A stretch of 64,000 bases of DNA. Origin: Flavobacterium proteolyticum (GTDB lineage: Bacteria > Bacteroidota > Bacteroidia > Flavobacteriales > Flavobacteriaceae). The notes below the pieces were generated by a model. The model was given only the letters and a program-made list of their open reading frames with translations, did not search any database and was not told the DNA's origin. Position 1 is the stretch's first letter, and each line of letters opens with the position of its first letter. The position numbers were made by a program, and so were the translations under genes. The stretch covers positions 238,735 to 302,734 of the forward strand of contig NZ_JADFTZ010000003.1 in assembly GCF_015223105.1 (NCBI RefSeq). The letters are read 5' to 3'. Below are positions 32,487 to 41,368 of this stretch, piece by piece.

Positions 32487-33668
32487 ATGTTCGCCCGATT
32501 ATTTGCTTTAAGCCTAACATTACTATTATTAAATTGTCAAGAAACTCCAGATAAATCAAAAGAATCTACCTTAAAAGATAAAGAAGGTAATGTTTCTGAA
32601 TATGCCGTAAACTTTACTCCTTTGACTACTATTTACAAAAAAAGAATGGGAAATGAAATGGAAGCGTTTTACGATAAAAAATTCAATGCAAAAGATTTCA
32701 GTGGTTCGTTTTTGGTAGCTAAAAATGGTGAAATCTTATATGAAAATTACAGTGGCTATGCGTATAAAGAAAAAGGCGACTCTATTAAACAAGACACACC
32801 TTTACACATTGCGTCCGTTAGTAAAGTGATTACAGCGGTTACCGTTTTGAAATTAGTAGACCAAAAGAAACTTAAATTAGACGATCCTGTAAAGTCGATT
32901 TTACCTGAATTTCCTTACGAAGAAACTACCGTTAGAATGTTATTGAGTCACCGAAGTGGTTTGAGAAATTATGCTTATTTTACTGACGATAAAGGCGTTT
33001 GGGATAAGAAAAAAACACTAACCAATCAAGATGTTTTAACACTTTTAGCTACCAAAGATATTGGATTAGAATCAAAACCAGGAACACGTTTTGGTTATTG
33101 TAATACGAATTATGCTTTATTAGCTTTAATCATCGAAAAAGTCACCAACAAAACGTATCCAAAAGTGCTTCAAGAAATGATTTTTGATCCTTTGGATATG
33201 AAAAACACTTTCGTTTTTGATGATTTAAACAAGAAAGACGAAGTTAGTCAATCTTACAAAAACAACTATTTACGTTTGGCTTTTGAGTTTTTGGATCAAG
33301 TATATGGTGACAAAAACATCTATTCTACTCCACGTGATTTACTAAAATTTGATTTGGCACTATATTCTGATAAATTCCTTAGTGCCAAAATGAAGGAAGA
33401 AATGTACAAAGGCTACAGCTACGAAAGAAAAGGCACTAAAAACTACGGTTTAGGTATTCGAATGTTAGAATTTGAGACGGGGCAACAATACTTCTTTCAC
33501 AACGGTTGGTGGCATGGAAACACCTCTTCTCTAGTTACACTTCATAAAGATTCGGTGACTATTATTGCTTTATCCAACAAGTTTACTCGTAAAACGTATC
33601 AAACGAAACGTTTAGCACCAAAATTTGGCGATTATCCGTTTAAGTTTAATGAAGAAGAAGGCGAATAA
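32487..33668 (+). CDS. serine hydrolase of the beta-lactamase (class C)/D-Ala peptidase fold, lipoprotein
   Basis: A 393-residue protein with a lipobox (ALSLTLLLLNC, Cys17). The SxxK motif is SVSK in LHIASVSKVITAVTVLK near residue 110, YCN in FGYCNTNYALLAL is the YxN element, and HNGWWHGN supplies the third motif region. It probably cleaves or transfers an acyl group on a peptidoglycan or small ester/amide substrate; antibiotic hydrolysis is not implied. Last gene of the plus-strand run starting at 29878. Confidence 0.88.
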   Translation: MFARLFALSLTLLLLNCQETPDKSKESTLKDKEGNVSEYAVNFTPLTTIYKKRMGNEMEAFYDKKFNAKDFSGSFLVAKNGEILYENYSGYAYKEKGDSIKQDTPLHIASVSKVITAVTVLKLVDQKKLKLDDPVKSILPEFPYEETTVRMLLSHRSGLRNYAYFTDDKGVWDKKKTLTNQDVLTLLATKDIGLESKPGTRFGYCNTNYALLALIIEKVTNKTYPKVLQEMIFDPLDMKNTFVFDDLNKKDEVSQSYKNNYLRLAFEFLDQVYGDKNIYSTPRDLLKFDLALYSDKFLSAKMKEEMYKGYSYERKGTKNYGLGIRMLEFETGQQYFFHNGWWHGNTSSLVTLHKDSVTIIALSNKFTRKTYQTKRLAPKFGDYPFKFNEEEGE

Positions 33669-34547
33669 TTAGCCTATTTTCACAGAAGTCATCGTTAACG
33701 AACCTCCAACAGCTTTATCGTTAAAGAATTCCACTTTATCATTATCCGTTTGAAGTGCTAAAATGTACAACAAAGGATAATAATGGTCGGGTGTTGGAAT
33801 CGCTAAAGTAGCCGCTTTATGAAGCTTTTCATATTGAATTAACTCTTTATGAAAACCGTTTGAAATTTTATTTTTAAAAACATCGTTCATTTCTAAAGCC
33901 CAATCAAATCCATATTCAGGCTCGCTAAGTTTATCCCAAGCTACCATTCGTAAATTGTGTACCATATTACCGCTTCCTATAATTAAAACACCTTTTTTAC
34001 GAAGGGAAAGTAATTGTTTTGCCAATTCATAATGATAAGCCGCTGGTTTGTAATAATCAATACTCAATTGTAAAACCGGAATATCGGCATTAGGATACAT
34101 GTGTTTTATTACCGACCAAGTGCCGTGATCCAATCCCCAATCGTGGTCTAATTCCACCGCTGGATTCGAAATTAATTTTTGAATTTCAGTCGCCAATTCA
34201 GGACTTCCTGGAGCTGGATATTGTACATCAAATAACGCTTGCGGGAATCCTCCAAAATCATGAATCGTTTTTGGATTTGGCATTGCTGTTACTAAAGTTC
34301 CTTTCGTTAACCAATGTGCTGAAACGACTACCACTGCTTTTGGTGTTGGAATTTCCTTCCCCATTTGTTGCCAACGTTTTGAAAACTCATTGTCTTCAAT
34401 AGCATTCATTGGCGAACCGTGTCCGATGAATAAAACGGGCATTTTTTCTTCTACTTCACCTAATTCTTTTGTCCAATCATAGAACGGTTGTATACTTGCC
34501 ATAGCGATTCCTCCTGAAAGTAAAGTTATGAAATTCTTGCGATTCAT
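33669..34547 (-). CDS. ygiD: 4,5-DOPA extradiol dioxygenase-like (YgiD/DODA family)
   Basis: A 292-residue protein of the LigB-type class III extradiol ring-cleavage fold. Metal-binding histidines appear in LFIGHGSPMNAIED, VVSAHWLTKG, and GSGNMVHNLRM; LDHGTWSVIKHMYP is also family-typical. It has about 25 extra N-terminal residues (NRKNFITLLSGGIAMASIQP) that look like an export signal, unlike the cytoplasmic E. coli protein. Actual substrate unknown. It abuts the serine hydrolase tail-to-tail with no gap. Confidence 0.88.
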   Translation of the reverse strand: MNRKNFITLLSGGIAMASIQPFYDWTKELGEVEEKMPVLFIGHGSPMNAIEDNEFSKRWQQMGKEIPTPKAVVVVSAHWLTKGTLVTAMPNPKTIHDFGGFPQALFDVQYPAPGSPELATEIQKLISNPAVELDHDWGLDHGTWSVIKHMYPNADIPVLQLSIDYYKPAAYHYELAKQLLSLRKKGVLIIGSGNMVHNLRMVAWDKLSEPEYGFDWALEMNDVFKNKISNGFHKELIQYEKLHKAATLAIPTPDHYYPLLYILALQTDNDKVEFFNDKAVGGSLTMTSVKIG

Positions 34548-34637
34548 AAATTAATATTTGTATATACAAATGTAGTGATTTATTTTATACTAAATACTAA
34601 TTACAAGTTAAAAACGTTATTCCATAAATTACTCGAA

Positions 34638-35285
34638 ATGAAAATCCTAATTTTATTCCTCACTATTAGCCTAACAAACTATTCTGTTACAAAAAAAAAC
34701 ATCGAAAAAGAAAGAAGTCTATTGAAAACGGAATACCTTTCAAATGAAAATAAAGCCAATACACTAAATGAGGCAAGAATAAAACTAACCGAATGTTTAT
34801 ACAACGATATATTCAATCATTGGTACACCACAAAATGGAGTTTTGAAGGACATTCCGAAAAACCGAAACAAGGAACGATTGCTTGTGGTTATTTTGTTTC
34901 AACAACTTTAAGAGATGTAGGATTCAATATAAATCGATACAAATTAGCGCAAAAAAGTCCAGAAGATGAAGCAAAAGTAATTGCTTGTGGAACTTCAATT
35001 GAAAAACTTCAAAACGTTTCAAAACAAGAATTAAAAAAACACTTTCTAAAACAAAAAGATGGCATTTATTTTATTGGCTTGGATTTTCATGTTGGGTACA
35101 TTTATAAAAACAATCAAGAAGTGTATTTTATCCATTCCAATTACATTGAAAATAAAGGTGTGATGAAAGAAACCATTGAAAATTCGAAAGCTATTGTAAG
35201 TTCAAAATATTTCATTGCATCCATAACTCATAATGACAACTTAATAAAGAAATGGTTACTAAAAGAAATTATAGCTACAAATTAA
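34638..35285 (+). CDS. putative secreted cysteine peptidase-like protein (NlpC/P60-like)
   Basis: A 215-residue protein; the ATG at 34638 begins a signal-like segment (KILILFLTISLTNYS). The stretch GTIACGYFVSTTLRDVGF places C83 like the nucleophile of NlpC/P60 enzymes, and H151 in GLDFHVGYIY with H166 in FIHSNY could be the histidine and third residue. This fold call is inference from motif order only. It may cut cell-wall peptides or be inactive. Its end overlaps the convergent small membrane gene by 11 bases. Confidence 0.6.
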   Translation: MKILILFLTISLTNYSVTKKNIEKERSLLKTEYLSNENKANTLNEARIKLTECLYNDIFNHWYTTKWSFEGHSEKPKQGTIACGYFVSTTLRDVGFNINRYKLAQKSPEDEAKVIACGTSIEKLQNVSKQELKKHFLKQKDGIYFIGLDFHVGYIYKNNQEVYFIHSNYIENKGVMKETIENSKAIVSSKYFIASITHNDNLIKKWLLKEIIATN

Positions 35286-35562
35286 GCAGCTCTATTTTGA
35301 AATATCTCAAAATGAAGAAAATAGAAATTAAATTAATAATTAGAGCTAACCAATAATGTTTATTGTAATCATTAGTATTTATAGTAATTTGATATAAATT
35401 TAAAAGAGGTAAAATTACAATACCTATCCAAATAGGAATCCAAATGACTTCGGTTTCAAAACCAATGAAATTTATAGTTTCAAAATTTTGAAAAATAGCA
35501 ACAAAAGTCATTAATAAAATAACAACACTTAATAACAAATAAATGGTTGGTTTTATGCTCAT
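35275..35562 (-). CDS. small three-span membrane protein, unknown
   Basis: A 95-residue protein with three hydrophobic segments (about 5-24, 37-56, 70-88). It starts six bases after the YheT-like gene stop in the same direction, suggesting co-transcription. No motif is recognised. Confidence 0.6.
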   Translation of the reverse strand: MSIKPTIYLLLSVVILLMTFVAIFQNFETINFIGFETEVIWIPIWIGIVILPLLNLYQITINTNDYNKHYWLALIINLISIFFILRYFKIELLNL

Positions 35563-35568
35563 AACTTA

Positions 35569-36534
35569 CTATTTAATTGATTCAAAAAAATCAAAAGCTC
35601 TCATTTCAGCAAAAGAATAATTTGATTCCTTTACAATAAAAGCACAATGACCGCCATAAACAGGCGTTTCTAAAAAGATATTCGAACTTTTGGTAGCTGC
35701 ATCAACTGGAAAACATCCTTCACCTAAAAAAGTATCATTTAAGGCATTTAAGATTAAAACTGGTTTTGTAATGGCATCCAAACTTCTTGCAGGAGAAACT
35801 TTGTAATAATAATCAAAACGATCTTTAAAACCATGTAATGGTGCTGTGAAATTATCATCTAAATCTTTGAAATTTTTCACTTTCTTTAATTGGTGTAAAT
35901 CGATAAGTTCTGGAAATTGCTTGGCTTTTAATTGTAATTTTTTATTTAATCCGATAAGGAAATTTTTCATATAAACTTGGTTAAATCCTTTGTGCAAAGC
36001 ATCAGCACTTACTTGAATTTCAATTGGAACAGAAACAGAAACAGCTGCTTTTATAGCATCATTTAATTGGGGTTCTCTTCCTAGATAGTTCAAAATTTGG
36101 GCACCACCCATAGAAAAACCTATTAAATACAACTCTTTAATTTCTTTACTCAATGCAAATTGTACTACAGCATCTAAATCTTCTATTGAGGCATGATGAT
36201 ACAATTGAGGCAAACGATTCATTTCGCCACTGCAAGTACGGTTGTTCCATGCAAAAACAGAATAATTGTTTTTTAAAAAATAATCCGAACAACTATTAAT
36301 ATAGGTTCTTTGCGAATTTCCTTCTAAACCATGGCACAAAATAATGGCTTTATTTGGATTGGTAATTTTATAATCAACGGTTAAAAAATCGCCATCATAA
36401 AGTTCTATTTTTTCTCTTTTATAATCGGGAGCCTTAAAACGCTTGAACTTACCTGCATATATAGTAGCAATGTGAGGATTCTTGTAAAAACCCGAAACAA
36501 GTTCGTTGTATTTTGATTGCGCTATTATTGGCAT
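35569..36534 (-). CDS. alpha/beta hydrolase, YheT-like
   Basis: A 321-residue hydrolase with the YheT features: AIILCHGLEGNSQRTYI (oxyanion region), the nucleophile elbow LIGFSMGGAQIL, the aspartate in ILNALNDTFLG and the histidine in VYGGHCAF. No signal peptide; cytoplasmic or peripheral. Family members are esterases of unclear physiological substrate. It lies 11 bases after cvfB on the same strand. Confidence 0.9.
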   Translation of the reverse strand: MPIIAQSKYNELVSGFYKNPHIATIYAGKFKRFKAPDYKREKIELYDGDFLTVDYKITNPNKAIILCHGLEGNSQRTYINSCSDYFLKNNYSVFAWNNRTCSGEMNRLPQLYHHASIEDLDAVVQFALSKEIKELYLIGFSMGGAQILNYLGREPQLNDAIKAAVSVSVPIEIQVSADALHKGFNQVYMKNFLIGLNKKLQLKAKQFPELIDLHQLKKVKNFKDLDDNFTAPLHGFKDRFDYYYKVSPARSLDAITKPVLILNALNDTFLGEGCFPVDAATKSSNIFLETPVYGGHCAFIVKESNYSFAEMRAFDFFESIK

Positions 36535-36545
36535 TATAAACGTTG

Positions 36546-37382
36546 TTATACTAAATAAATCCCGTCTTCTTTGATTTCGATAAGTTTTTGTTTGTATAAA
36601 TTTCCAACGGCTTTTTTGAAATTCTTTTTACTCATTTTCAAAACCGTTTTAATGTCTTCTGGATGCGAATTATCGGTTAATCGCAAGAAACCACGATTCG
36701 CTTTTAATTCGTCTAAAATTACTTGCGAAGAAGGTTCAATTGCCTCTACTCCTATTTTACGGAGTAATACATCTATTTTACCATCTGGACGAATGTTTTT
36801 GATGTAGCCTTTTGTTTTCATTCCAGGTTTTACATCATCATACACTTCGTTTTTATACGCTAAACCTTTGTGTTTTTGATTGATGATACAATTGATTCCG
36901 CCTTCGGTAATGTGCGAAATTAAAATATCGACTTCTTCATTACGTTGTAAATCTAAATTTTCGTTGCTCAAAAACTGATTGGTTTTACTCGAAGCTACTA
37001 ATCGATTGGTTTTTTCATCCATAGTCATGTAAACCAAGTAACGTTTGCCTTCTTCCATAGGACGTGCTTGTTCTTTAAACGGAACAAACAAATCTTTCTC
37101 CAATCCCCAATCTAAAAAAGCTCCAAATTTGTTGATGTAATTTACTTTCAAATGCGCAAATTCGTTCAACTTAATATAAGGTTTTAACGTAGTTGCAACA
37201 GGGCGTTCTTCGTGATCTAAATACACAAATACGGTTAAATCATCGCCAATAGTAAATTCTTTTGGAACGTATTTATTTGGCAATAAAACATCATCTTCTT
37301 GTGTATCTTCGCTTCCTAAAAACAAACCAACTTTTGTATCTCTAAGAATTTTTAACGTATTGAACTGTCCTATGTGTAACAT
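36546..37382 (-). CDS. cvfB: CvfB-like S1 RNA-binding protein
   Basis: A 278-residue protein of the CvfB/YitL family: repeated S1-type beta-barrels (including LKVNYINKFGAFLDWGLEKD and DVKPGMKTKGYIKNIRPDGK) and a C-terminal winged helix (MSKKNFKKAVGNLYKQKLI). In other bacteria CvfB binds RNA and affects virulence or membrane gene expression. The ATG at 37382 is preferred over a start 11 codons upstream because that lies closer to the -7 element at 37403-37410 and is hydrophobic and unlike the family. Confidence 0.9.
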   Translation of the reverse strand: MLHIGQFNTLKILRDTKVGLFLGSEDTQEDDVLLPNKYVPKEFTIGDDLTVFVYLDHEERPVATTLKPYIKLNEFAHLKVNYINKFGAFLDWGLEKDLFVPFKEQARPMEEGKRYLVYMTMDEKTNRLVASSKTNQFLSNENLDLQRNEEVDILISHITEGGINCIINQKHKGLAYKNEVYDDVKPGMKTKGYIKNIRPDGKIDVLLRKIGVEAIEPSSQVILDELKANRGFLRLTDNSHPEDIKTVLKMSKKNFKKAVGNLYKQKLIEIKEDGIYLV

Positions 37383-37402
37383 AAATAAAAATAAATAAAG
37401 CG

Positions 37403-37410
37403 CAAAGGTA
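37403..37410 (-). promoter_or_regulatory. -7 element of cvfB
   Basis: Minus-strand TACCTTTG fits TAnnTTTG and lies 20 bases before the ATG at 37382. Confidence 0.55.
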
Positions 37411-37463
37411 AGCATTTTAAAAATTAGAATTTAGAATTTAAAATCACGAAATTCAGAAAATAA

Positions 37464-37496
37464 AAAGCCACAAATCAATTACTGATTTGTGGCTTT
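37464..37496 (-). terminator. terminator after the porin gene
   Basis: AAAGCCACAAATCA (37464-37477) and TGATTTGTGGCTTT (37483-37496) form a perfect 14-base stem with a 5-base loop, followed by T on the minus strand. Confidence 0.9.
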
Positions 37497-37514
37497 ATGC
37501 TATAATTCTAAAAC

Positions 37515-38732
37515 TTATATTCCGATTTCTAATTGAAAACGTACGTACCAATTTTGTTTGTTACTTCCGTCAAAATAATTCATATCACTCAAAGTAACTT
37601 CTCCTTGTAATTTGAATGCATGTTCCCATAAATATTTAGTAACACCTAACGAATATTGTTTGGAATCTGGTGTTAATGCTTTAATATCGTCATGCATATT
37701 TTGAGTTGAAAAACGACCAATGATTTCGTAATTGGTTGGGAAAACATAACTCAATTGATAATCCATTCCACTTCCTACAGGAACATAATTAAACTCTGTA
37801 ATATCATCTGGATTAAAAGCAATTGGATCTTTTGCTGAACGCGACATATAACTTGACATAAAAGCCCAACCGTTATATTTAAACATCGCATCTAATAATA
37901 CCGATTTCATAGTTTTTTGTTCGAATAAATCGCTCCCTAATTGCCCTTGCGTTCTTCTTGCTAAGTTATTTTGATGAAAAGCTCCAGATAATAACAATTT
38001 AGGCTTTTCTTCGCGCGCTACGTCTCCTTCAAAATTGGTTCCGTCTTTTTTGAATGAACCAAAAGGCATTAATTCTAATTTTCCCGTTAAAGCTACTCCA
38101 TCATCAGCAGATTTTGTCCAGTTTCTACCTTCTCCAGTAGTTATTGCCGTCTTTACATTGTATGAAAATTTATCTTTGTTTTCGTTGAGATAATACGCTT
38201 GAAAACCAAAATCTCTATCAATTGTAAAACGAGCATTGTTAATACTTCTATCTGTCAATTGTAAGGCTCCTGATGAATTGACACGTTGACGGTTTCCTGG
38301 TAATTTAGTTTGACCAAAAAGAAAACTCCAATGTTTATTTGGACGATAAAAAACAGCTGCATCTCGAATGATATTGATGTTTTCGCCATCTTGAATTTCA
38401 CCCACATCACCTGGTGCGAAAGAAAGTTGAATTACATATAAAAAGTGTGGATTACCTACATAACCATCAAAACGCAAACGCAAACGTCTAATTTCACCAG
38501 AATAAGCTGGATCAGCATCTTCATTCTGAATATAGGTAACTCGGTTTTGCATTCTAAAACGGATATTTAATTGAAATAAACTATCCGGCGATGTTATTCC
38601 CAATCCTTTTCCATAATTATAATATGGAAGTGCTGCCAACTTTAAATCGTTGTCTTTTGTGGTTACTTTTATATCCTGCGCAACAGCAAAAAAGCTGATT
38701 ACAAGTAATAAAAAGGTTACTAATTTTTTCAT
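37515..38732 (-). CDS. outer-membrane porin, OprO/OprP-like
   Basis: A 405-residue porin with signal peptide (KKLVTFLLLVISFFAVAQ). The segment LFQLNIRFRMQNRVTYIQN, the EIRRLRLRFDGYVGNPHFLY strand and the RDAAVFYRPNKHWSFLFGQTKLPGNRQR region are characteristic of phosphate-selective-porin-like proteins; strands alternate to the C-terminal YVRFQLEIGI. Phosphate specificity is a family name, not proven. Flanked by a terminator, and divergent from prmA. Confidence 0.88.
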   Translation of the reverse strand: MKKLVTFLLLVISFFAVAQDIKVTTKDNDLKLAALPYYNYGKGLGITSPDSLFQLNIRFRMQNRVTYIQNEDADPAYSGEIRRLRLRFDGYVGNPHFLYVIQLSFAPGDVGEIQDGENINIIRDAAVFYRPNKHWSFLFGQTKLPGNRQRVNSSGALQLTDRSINNARFTIDRDFGFQAYYLNENKDKFSYNVKTAITTGEGRNWTKSADDGVALTGKLELMPFGSFKKDGTNFEGDVAREEKPKLLLSGAFHQNNLARRTQGQLGSDLFEQKTMKSVLLDAMFKYNGWAFMSSYMSRSAKDPIAFNPDDITEFNYVPVGSGMDYQLSYVFPTNYEIIGRFSTQNMHDDIKALTPDSKQYSLGVTKYLWEHAFKLQGEVTLSDMNYFDGSNKQNWYVRFQLEIGI

Positions 38733-38800
38733 TTGTTATGTTGTTGTTTATTTTGCGCAAACTTAACATTAAAACAAGGTTAAGTATGTTAAGTAAATAT

Positions 38801-38808
38801 TACCTTTG
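38801..38808 (+). promoter_or_regulatory. -7 element of prmA
   Basis: TACCTTTG fits TAnnTTTG and lies 15 bases before the ATG at 38824. Confidence 0.6.
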
Positions 38809-38823
38809 CAAAAAATTAACGTT

Positions 38824-39657
38824 ATGTCAAATATATACATTGGATATCATTTTACAATAAACCCAGTTGAATTAGGAAGTGAAATTTTAATTGCCGAACT
38901 AGGCGAAAAAGCCTTTGAAAGCTTCATTGAAACAGAAACTGGAGTTTCTGCCTTTGTTCAAAAAGATTTATGGAGTGAGAATATATTAGAGGATATTCAA
39001 ATTCTAGAAAATCCAGAATTTAAAATTGACTATACATTTGAAGAAATTGAGCAAGTGAATTGGAACGAAGAATGGGAGAAAAACTTCGAACCCATTGATG
39101 TTGATGGAAAATGTCACGTAAGAGCACCATTTCATGAAAAAACGAATGCTGAATTTGACATTGTAATAGAACCAAAAATGAGTTTTGGGACTGGTCATCA
39201 TGAAACTACACACATGATGATTCAACATTTGTTAGAAACGGATTTAGTAGGAAAGAAAACCTTAGATATGGGATGTGGAACTGCTATTTTAGCTATTTTG
39301 GCAGAAATGAAAGGCGCGCAACCTATTGACGCTATTGATATTGACAATTGGTGTTACTTAAACTCTATTGAAAATGCAGAGCGAAATAATTGTAAACATA
39401 TTTCGGTTTATGAAGGAGATGCTTCTTTATTAGTAGATAAGAAATACGACATTATTATTGCAAACATCAATCGTAATATTTTATTAAACGATATGCAACA
39501 ATATTTAGATTGTCTTAACGAAAATGGAATTTTATTCTTAAGCGGTTTCTATACCGAAGATATTCCTGTGATTTCAGAAAGTTGTACTTCAAAAGGATTA
39601 ACTTATGTAAAACAATTTGAAAGAAACAATTGGGTGGCATTGAAGTTTGTAAAATAG
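38824..39657 (+). CDS. prmA: ribosomal protein L11 methyltransferase
   Basis: A 277-residue SAM-dependent methyltransferase that trimethylates ribosomal protein L11. It carries WNEEWEKNFEPI, the PrmA motif EPKMSFGTGHHETTHMMIQ, SAM site LDMGCGTAILAILA and the IIIANINRNIL active region. The N-terminal L11-binding part is present. The ATG at 38824 is preferred to one six codons upstream because the latter would sit inside the promoter-proximal leader. Followed by clpS. Confidence 0.95.
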   Translation: MSNIYIGYHFTINPVELGSEILIAELGEKAFESFIETETGVSAFVQKDLWSENILEDIQILENPEFKIDYTFEEIEQVNWNEEWEKNFEPIDVDGKCHVRAPFHEKTNAEFDIVIEPKMSFGTGHHETTHMMIQHLLETDLVGKKTLDMGCGTAILAILAEMKGAQPIDAIDIDNWCYLNSIENAERNNCKHISVYEGDASLLVDKKYDIIIANINRNILLNDMQQYLDCLNENGILFLSGFYTEDIPVISESCTSKGLTYVKQFERNNWVALKFVK

Positions 39658-39683
39658 CATTTTGAATTTTGTAAATTAAATTC

Positions 39684-39691
39684 TAATTTTG
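39684..39691 (+). promoter_or_regulatory. -7 element of clpS
   Basis: TAATTTTG fits TAnnTTTG and lies 25 bases before the ATG at 39717. Confidence 0.5.
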
Positions 39692-39716
39692 TTACACAAC
39701 TGATACTATTTAGATT

Positions 39717-39992
39717 ATGAGTACAATAGAAAAAGTTAAAGAAGAAATTTTAGTTGAAGAAGCTATTGGATTAAACCATGAAATCGTATTACACAATGAT
39801 GATGTAAACACCTTTGATCATGTAATTGACACATTAGTTCGAGTATGTAATCATGATGATTTACAGGCAGAACAATGCGCTATACTAGTTCATTACAAAG
39901 GAAAATGCACGGTTAAAACAGGTTCTTTAGAAGAATTAAAACCGCAGTGCTCTGCTTTATTAGATGCAGGTTTAAGTGCTGAATTGATATAA
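39717..39992 (+). CDS. clpS: ClpS, adaptor of the Clp protease
   Basis: A 91-residue adaptor that brings N-end-rule substrates to ClpAP/ClpCP. The conserved VLHNDDVNTFDHVIDTLVRV segment, the CxxxxE..A..V HYKGKC region and the C-terminal part are intact. The flexible N-terminus is short. It is next to prmA, a common neighbour pair in flavobacteria (recollection). Confidence 0.95.
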   Translation: MSTIEKVKEEILVEEAIGLNHEIVLHNDDVNTFDHVIDTLVRVCNHDDLQAEQCAILVHYKGKCTVKTGSLEELKPQCSALLDAGLSAELI

Positions 39993-39993
39993 A

Positions 39994-40022
39994 AAAAGTC
40001 CCGATTAAATCGGGACTTTTTA
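39994..40022. terminator. bidirectional terminator after clpS
   Basis: GTCCCGAT (39998-40005) and ATCGGGAC (40009-40016) form a perfect 8-base stem with loop TAA and flanking A and T runs, shared with the convergent HMA gene. Confidence 0.9.
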
Positions 40023-40023
40023 T

Positions 40024-40290
40024 TTAACTCATTTTTCCAATAGCGCAACTTACATAAGACTTAGCTTTCTCCATTAAACTATTGGCTTCTCCGTCTTCGG
40101 GATATCCTAATGATTTTAATTTTTCTTTAACTTCATTTAATTTTTCTTCGGATACATAATCAAATGTTACCGAACTATCTTCAACATTTACAGCAATATT
40201 ATTTATTGTTTCAATAGATGAAATTCCTTTAGTAATTGTATTAGCACAACCACCACATTTTAAATTTTGTATATGAATTGTTGTTTGCAT
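40024..40290 (-). CDS. HMA-domain metal-binding protein
   Basis: An 88-residue single heavy-metal-associated domain of ferredoxin-like fold: IQNLKCGGCANTITKGIS carries the CxxC metal site (C12, C15), and the rest follows the beta-alpha-beta pattern. There is a C-terminal extension with a further cysteine (SYVSCAIGKMS). Such small proteins are copper-type chaperones or storage proteins. Neighbouring YeeE/YedE genes are sulfur-related, so a role in metal-sulfur handling is possible but unproven. Confidence 0.88.
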   Translation of the reverse strand: MQTTIHIQNLKCGGCANTITKGISSIETINNIAVNVEDSSVTFDYVSEEKLNEVKEKLKSLGYPEDGEANSLMEKAKSYVSCAIGKMS

Positions 40291-40366
40291 AACTCTTAAT
40301 TTTAATTACACAAATTTACAAAATATACAACCAACACACCCCAATATTTGATACTTTAACTTAACT

Positions 40367-40780
40367 TTAATGTGGCAATTTGTCTTTTAACAAACCATAA
40401 ATATAAGTTCCTAAAAGAGCTCCTATAAGAACTACGGCAATAGCGTAAGTTCCTGTTCCAAGAAGAATAAAAATAGGTCCAGGACAACAGCCTACTAAAG
40501 CCCATCCTAATCCGAATAAACTTCCACCAATAATGTAACGCCAAAAACCACGCTCTTTTTCAATTATATTAATTGGCAAACCGTTATAATCTTTTACTTT
40601 ATATTTCTTTATAATTTGTAATCCTACAATACCTGTAAATAATGCCGTTCCAATAATTCCATACATATGAAACGATTGAAAATGAAACATTTCATAAATA
40701 CGATACCAAGAAACAGCTTCTGCTTTGGTTAAAACAATTCCGAAAAATATTCCGGTAAGAAAAAATCTTGCTAACTTCAT
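40367..40780 (-). CDS. YeeE/YedE-family (DUF6691-type) membrane protein, short half
   Basis: A 137-residue protein with about four hydrophobic segments. The motif GLGWALVGCCPGPIFILLGTG carries the conserved cysteine of YeeE/YedE thiosulfate-uptake proteins (quoted with break: GLGWALVGCCPG). It starts two bases after the longer YeeE protein gene on the same strand; the two halves together would match a full-length YeeE. Likely inner membrane, moving a sulfur compound; the substrate is inferred from family. Confidence 0.85.
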   Translation of the reverse strand: MKLARFFLTGIFFGIVLTKAEAVSWYRIYEMFHFQSFHMYGIIGTALFTGIVGLQIIKKYKVKDYNGLPINIIEKERGFWRYIIGGSLFGLGWALVGCCPGPIFILLGTGTYAIAVVLIGALLGTYIYGLLKDKLPH

Positions 40781-40782
40781 GA

Positions 40783-41349
40783 TTAAGCCGTTTTAAAAAT
40801 TAGAGGTAGAATATAATGTGCCATGGCTAATCCTCCAATGAAGAACCCAATAACGGCTACTAATGATGGTAATTGTAAATTGCTTAACCCCGATATAGCA
40901 TGACCAGAAGTACAACCACCAGCATATCTCGTTCCAAATCCAATTAACAAACCGCCGATTAATAAAATAGCAAATCCTTTTGGAGATTGTAATGTTTCAA
41001 AACTAAATATAGCATCCGGCACTAATTTACCATTTGGAGCATCAATTCCAAGTGTTTGCAATTGCGTAATAGTCTCTGGATTTACATTAACACCACTTCC
41101 ATCTGATAAAAAGTAAAAAGCGATAAAACCTCCCACAAAAGCACCTAAGACAAGGGCTAAACTCCATTTTTGTTCGCGCCAATCCAATTTAAAAAAATCG
41201 CTAAATTTTCCAGCCCCAGCCATAGAACACATGGTTCTAAGATTAGATGACATCCCAAAAGATTTTCCGAAATAAGTTAAAATTAGCATCGTCACACCAA
41301 TTAAAAATCCCGAAATGGCCCAATGCCAAGTTCCAAAAATCAATTCCAT
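40783..41349 (-). CDS. YeeE/YedE thiosulfate-transporter-family membrane protein, long half
   Basis: A 188-residue protein with about five hydrophobic segments and the family cysteines in LRTMCSMAGAGKF and RYAGGCTSGHAISGLS. The ATG at 41349 is used since an upstream start would lie before the -7 element at 41369-41376. With the short half it probably forms one transporter for thiosulfate or a related sulfur compound. No rhodanese gene is adjacent. Confidence 0.87.
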   Translation of the reverse strand: MELIFGTWHWAISGFLIGVTMLILTYFGKSFGMSSNLRTMCSMAGAGKFSDFFKLDWREQKWSLALVLGAFVGGFIAFYFLSDGSGVNVNPETITQLQTLGIDAPNGKLVPDAIFSFETLQSPKGFAILLIGGLLIGFGTRYAGGCTSGHAISGLSNLQLPSLVAVIGFFIGGLAMAHYILPLIFKTA

Positions 41350-41368
41350 AGTATTTTTACATTTTCCA

